In this document: positions 5,986 through 8,071 of the stretch, in pieces
Layout of the letters: each line of letters opens with the position of its first letter
How positions within the stretch are numbered: position 1 is the stretch's first letter
Notes under the pieces: model-generated
What the model was told of the DNA's origin: nothing
Databases searched by the model: none
The model's input: the letters and a program-made list of their open reading frames with translations, nothing else
NCBI GenBank assembly: GCA_023150495.1
Contig: JAKLKT010000113.1
Span: 1-8,071 of the forward strand
DNA length: 8,071 bases
Direction: 5' to 3'
Source of the DNA: Planctomycetota bacterium
GTDB lineage: Bacteria > Planctomycetota > PLA2
Position numbers and translations under genes: made by a program

Positions 5986-7059
5986 GTGCCGCCGCCGCGG
6001 AAGGGCCTCGGTGGATCGCGCGACCCTCGCGGCCGCGCCGCCGATCACTATTTCTACGCGGATCCTGCGTCCGTCACGGACGACGCCGACTTGCCCCCGG
6101 ACCTAGCCGGGGAAACGGGCCCGGACGGCGTCCGCCACGGCGTGTGGCGGTCGCGATGGCCGGGCGGGACGCTCCGGGCGGAGGTGCCCTTCGAGGCGGG
6201 CCGCGTGCACGGGCTCGTGCGGGTGTTCGAGCGGGACGGGCGGGAGTCGCGGACCGAGGAGTGGCGGGCCGGGCGGCGGCACGGGCGCGCGGCGTCCACC
6301 GACGAGCACGGCGTCCGCGACGAGGTGGAGTTCGTGGAGGGGTTGATCGAGGGCGAGCACCGCGTCGTGCTCCCGGACGGCGCCGTGCTCCTGCGCGAGG
6401 CCTTCCGCAACGGGCAGCCGCACGGCGACTCGGACGAGTACGGCCCCGACGGGAGCCACCGGAGCCACCGGAGCTTCCGCAACGGGCTTCCCCACGGCGA
6501 CTGGACCCTCTACGACGAGAGGGGCGCCCCGGCGGTCGCGCGCGGCTGGTTCTGCGGCCTGCCGCACGGGCGGCACGAGGTCCGCGGGGGACGCCCGGAG
6601 TGGTGGACTCACGGCGTGCGCACGCGGGGCGGCTTCGCGTGGGTCGTGGACGGGGAGAACGTCCCGGGGCCGCCGCTCGGGCGCATCGCGCTCTTCGCGG
6701 GGCTCGTCGTCGCCGCGCTCCTCGCCTCGCCGGGTGCCGCCGCGACGGTCCTCGCGCTGGCGCTCGCGATCGCGGTCCACGAGCTCGGCCACCTCGTGAC
6801 GGCCAGGAGCATCGGGATCCCGATCGCGGAGCTCCGGGTCGGCTTCGGGCCGCGGATCTGCTCGTTCGCGGTCGGGGCCACGCTGGTCGAGATCCGCGCG
6901 ATCCCGCTCTTCGGCTTCGTGCGCCCGGCGATGATCCGGCCCTCGGCGTGGCCCCACGTGCTCCACGCGATGGGGCGCGGGCCCGAGCACGCCACGGAGG
7001 TCGATCCCGACGAGGCGCCGGTCCCCGCCCGGATCTGGCGCCGCCGCGCCGGCGCGTGA
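5986..7059 (+). CDS. MORN_2/YwqK-like repeats fused to the N-terminal half of an M50 site-2 protease
   Basis: A 357-residue product begins at GTG 5986, chosen over TTG 5950 because AGAAGGG lies about 6 nt upstream. Residues 47-202 hold seven repeats of almost exactly 24 residues (cores at 47, 71, 95, 118, 142, 166, 190), each centred on xGxxHG, as in NGLPHGDWTLYDERG; unit 4 has EG for HG. This is the MORN_2/YwqK pattern. Two membrane segments follow (about 234-248 and 252-272), the second leading into HELGH (265-269), the zinc-binding motif of M50 intramembrane proteases, then GFGPRI and RAIPLFGFVRPAM, matching the RseP GFGP and PLGGYVKM regions. The topology implies cytoplasmic repeats. The frame ends at TGA 7057-7059, before the second catalytic motif; the missing half continues in the -1 frame. 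Domain calls are strong. Whether this is a complete polypeptide in nature is open. Confidence 0.75.
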   Translation: MPPPRKGLGGSRDPRGRAADHYFYADPASVTDDADLPPDLAGETGPDGVRHGVWRSRWPGGTLRAEVPFEAGRVHGLVRVFERDGRESRTEEWRAGRRHGRAASTDEHGVRDEVEFVEGLIEGEHRVVLPDGAVLLREAFRNGQPHGDSDEYGPDGSHRSHRSFRNGLPHGDWTLYDERGAPAVARGWFCGLPHGRHEVRGGRPEWWTHGVRTRGGFAWVVDGENVPGPPLGRIALFAGLVVAALLASPGAAATVLALALAIAVHELGHLVTARSIGIPIAELRVGFGPRICSFAVGATLVEIRAIPLFGFVRPAMIRPSAWPHVLHAMGRGPEHATEVDPDEAPVPARIWRRRAGA

Positions 7060-7529
7060 CGTTCCACCTCGGCGGCATCGCCTTCAACGTTCTCGCGGCG
7101 TTCGTCGTGCGCTGGCTCGCGTTCGCGCCCGAAGCGCCGCACCGCGCCGCCGCGTGGGTCGCGAAGCTCGCGGGGAGCTTCCTCGCGAGGGTCCCCGAGA
7201 TGCTCGTGAGCATCGTGCGCCCGAGCACGTACACGGGCGGCGAGGGCGGCCTCATCGCCGCGGGCCACGATCATGTCCACGGGGTCGTCGAGGCGCTCGG
7301 GATGCTCGCGATCATCAACGTCCTCGTCGCGGCGTTCAACCTCTTCCCGATCCCGCCGCTCGACGGCTTCCACGTCGCGGCGTCGGGGGCGGAGGCGATG
7401 CTCGGCCGCGAGCGCGCCGAACGCGCGCTGCGGCCGCTGCGCCTCCTCGGGATCCTGGTCTTCGCCGTGCTCATCCTGAGCGGCCTCTGGTTCATCGGGC
7501 GGGATCTCGTCTCCGTCGTCACGCGCTGA
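7056..7529 (+). CDS. C-terminal half of the M50 site-2 protease, in the -1 frame and overlapping by GTGA
   Basis: This frame carries what the preceding gene lacks. It opens with VTFHLGGIAFNVLAAF, a membrane segment matching the GPxxN region of RseP-type proteases (here GGxxxN). After a loop comes INVLVAAFNLFPIPPLDGF, the second M50 signature, whose Asp (codon 7362-7364, residue 103 from GTG 7056) supplies the third zinc ligand. A final membrane helix, LGILVFAVLILSGLWFIG, lies near the end. Taken alone it could start at GTG 7056, whose bases overlap the upstream TGA as GTGA, giving 157 residues, but no Shine-Dalgarno is visible. Alternatively one base is missing somewhere around 7020-7056 and the two frames are one protein of about 514 residues. 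The join falls in the cytoplasmic loop just before the GPxxN-like helix, where RseP homologues are continuous. I favour a frameshift or sequence error, with a coupled split enzyme as the alternative. Confidence 0.75.
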   Translation: MTFHLGGIAFNVLAAFVVRWLAFAPEAPHRAAAWVAKLAGSFLARVPEMLVSIVRPSTYTGGEGGLIAAGHDHVHGVVEALGMLAIINVLVAAFNLFPIPPLDGFHVAASGAEAMLGRERAERALRPLRLLGILVFAVLILSGLWFIGRDLVSVVTR

Positions 7530-7535
7530 GACCCG

Positions 7536-7569
7536 GGCACGTATCACGCGGGGCGGAGCGGAACGTGCC
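7536..7569. terminator. Weak inverted repeat between convergent genes
   Basis: GGCACGT (7536-7542) pairs with ACGTGCC (7563-7569) across a 20-nt loop in the 52-nt gap between the convergent M50 and PAP2 genes. The location suits a bidirectional terminator, but the stem is short, the loop long, and there is no T-tract on either side. Confidence 0.25.
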
Positions 7570-7581
7570 GCGCGTCATCGC

Positions 7582-8070
7582 TCACGCGTCGGCCGCCACG
7601 AGCCGCCGCGCTCCCGGCAGGGCGAGGACGGTCCTGGCGCACGCGTAGCCGACGCCGCCGCCCGCGACCACGTCCGAGAGGAAGTGCTCGCCGACGAGCA
7701 CGCGCGACGCCGCCGTGCCGCACGCGAGCAGGTAGAACCACCACCGCCCCCGCGGGAACGCGCGGCCGAGCACGGTCAGCACCGCGAACGCGAGCCCCGT
7801 GTGACCCGACGGGAGCGCGAGGTCCTCGTGCCTGCCCGTGAACGGCGGGCGGAAGAGCGCGAATCCGTCGTTCCGCGGCCGGCCGTCGACGATCGCCACC
7901 GACCCGCCCTTCGCGACGAGGCGCTCCACGTCGGCGGACGTCAGCTCCGCGGCGGGCCGGAGCTTCCCGATCGCGGGCTTCAGGAGCGCCTGCCCGACGA
8001 GCAGCTCCAGGAGGACCGCGCCCCAGATGACGAGGACCTGCCCGCGCCGCCCCGGCGCGAGCAGCAGCAT
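7582..8070 (-). CDS. PAP2-family (type 2 phosphatidic acid phosphatase-like) membrane phosphatase, 5' end probably off the right edge
   Basis: The visible 162 residues carry all three PAP2 active-site motifs: KPAIGKLRP (31-39, K-X6-RP), PSGHT (87-91) and SRVLVGEHFLSD (122-133, SR-X5-H-X3-D with the catalytic His129). Hydrophobic helices surround them (about 11-30, 92-104, 110-123, 133-150). Enzymes of this family dephosphorylate lipid phosphates or isoprenoid diphosphates such as undecaprenyl diphosphate at the membrane; the substrate here is not evident. The ATG at 8070 sits at the window edge and only about 30 residues precede the first motif, fewer than usual, so the true start, with one or more further membrane helices, probably lies outside. 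The gene converges with the M50 locus, 52 nt from its stop. The extended loop between motifs 1 and 2 (residues 40-86) contains a charged segment. Confidence 0.9.
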   Translation of the reverse strand: MLLLAPGRRGQVLVIWGAVLLELLVGQALLKPAIGKLRPAAELTSADVERLVAKGGSVAIVDGRPRNDGFALFRPPFTGRHEDLALPSGHTGLAFAVLTVLGRAFPRGRWWFYLLACGTAASRVLVGEHFLSDVVAGGGVGYACARTVLALPGARRLVAADA

Positions 8071-8071
8071 C

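Noticed and set aside
4585..6048. 487-codon minus-strand open frame opposite the PaaK-like gene
   Set aside because: A low-complexity Arg/Glu/Val-rich shadow; the plus-strand frame carries clear ANL motifs.
5986..6600. Toxin-antitoxin module suggested by YwqK-like repeats
   Set aside because: The repeats are fused in frame to protease membrane segments and no toxin-like gene is adjacent; the antitoxin label of the YwqK family is not support by itself.

Overview
This is an 8.07 kb chromosomal window of very GC-rich bacterial DNA (about 70% GC, third codon positions almost all G or C in the main genes). The gene set (GlnA, a PII-type protein, GlgC, a β-propeller lipoprotein, an M50 protease, a PAP2 phosphatase) points to a free-living, probably Gram-negative bacterium. 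The phylum cannot be read safely from the window; an uncultured high-GC lineage of the Acidobacteriota, Gemmatimonadota, Eisenbacteria or deltaproteobacterial kind would fit. I see no transposase, integrase, CRISPR array, tRNA or rRNA.

Layout. (1) 1-981, minus strand: the first 327 residues of a lipoprotein with TolB/PD40-type β-propeller repeats, cut by the left edge. (2) 982-1408: non-coding, with a compound hairpin just after glnA. (3) 1409-3154, minus strand: a two-gene nitrogen unit, a PII-family gene followed 12 nt later by glnA (type I glutamine synthetase). A possible 25-codon leader ORF with a strong Shine-Dalgarno overlaps the PII start codon as GTGA. (4) 3155-3344: divergent intergenic region. 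(5) 3345-7529, plus strand: glgC (ADP-glucose pyrophosphorylase), a PaaK/CapK-like adenylate-forming enzyme, and a locus joining seven 24-residue MORN_2/YwqK-like repeats to an RseP-like M50 site-2 protease. The reading frame of that protease breaks exactly at a GTGA stop/start overlap. (6) 7582-8070, minus strand: a convergent PAP2-family phosphatase whose start probably lies beyond the right edge.

How the genes fit together. The minus-strand pair assimilates and senses nitrogen and the divergent glgC commits carbon to glycogen, so carbon storage and nitrogen assimilation share one control region. The PII protein is unusual: relative to E. coli GlnB it lacks about ten residues of the T-loop, including the uridylylated Tyr51, and its B-loop is altered, while the neighbouring GlnA keeps the adenylylation-type tyrosine. 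The most distinctive item downstream is the repeat-protease fusion split into two overlapping frames. It is either a real two-subunit membrane protease, a frameshifted gene, or a sequencing error.
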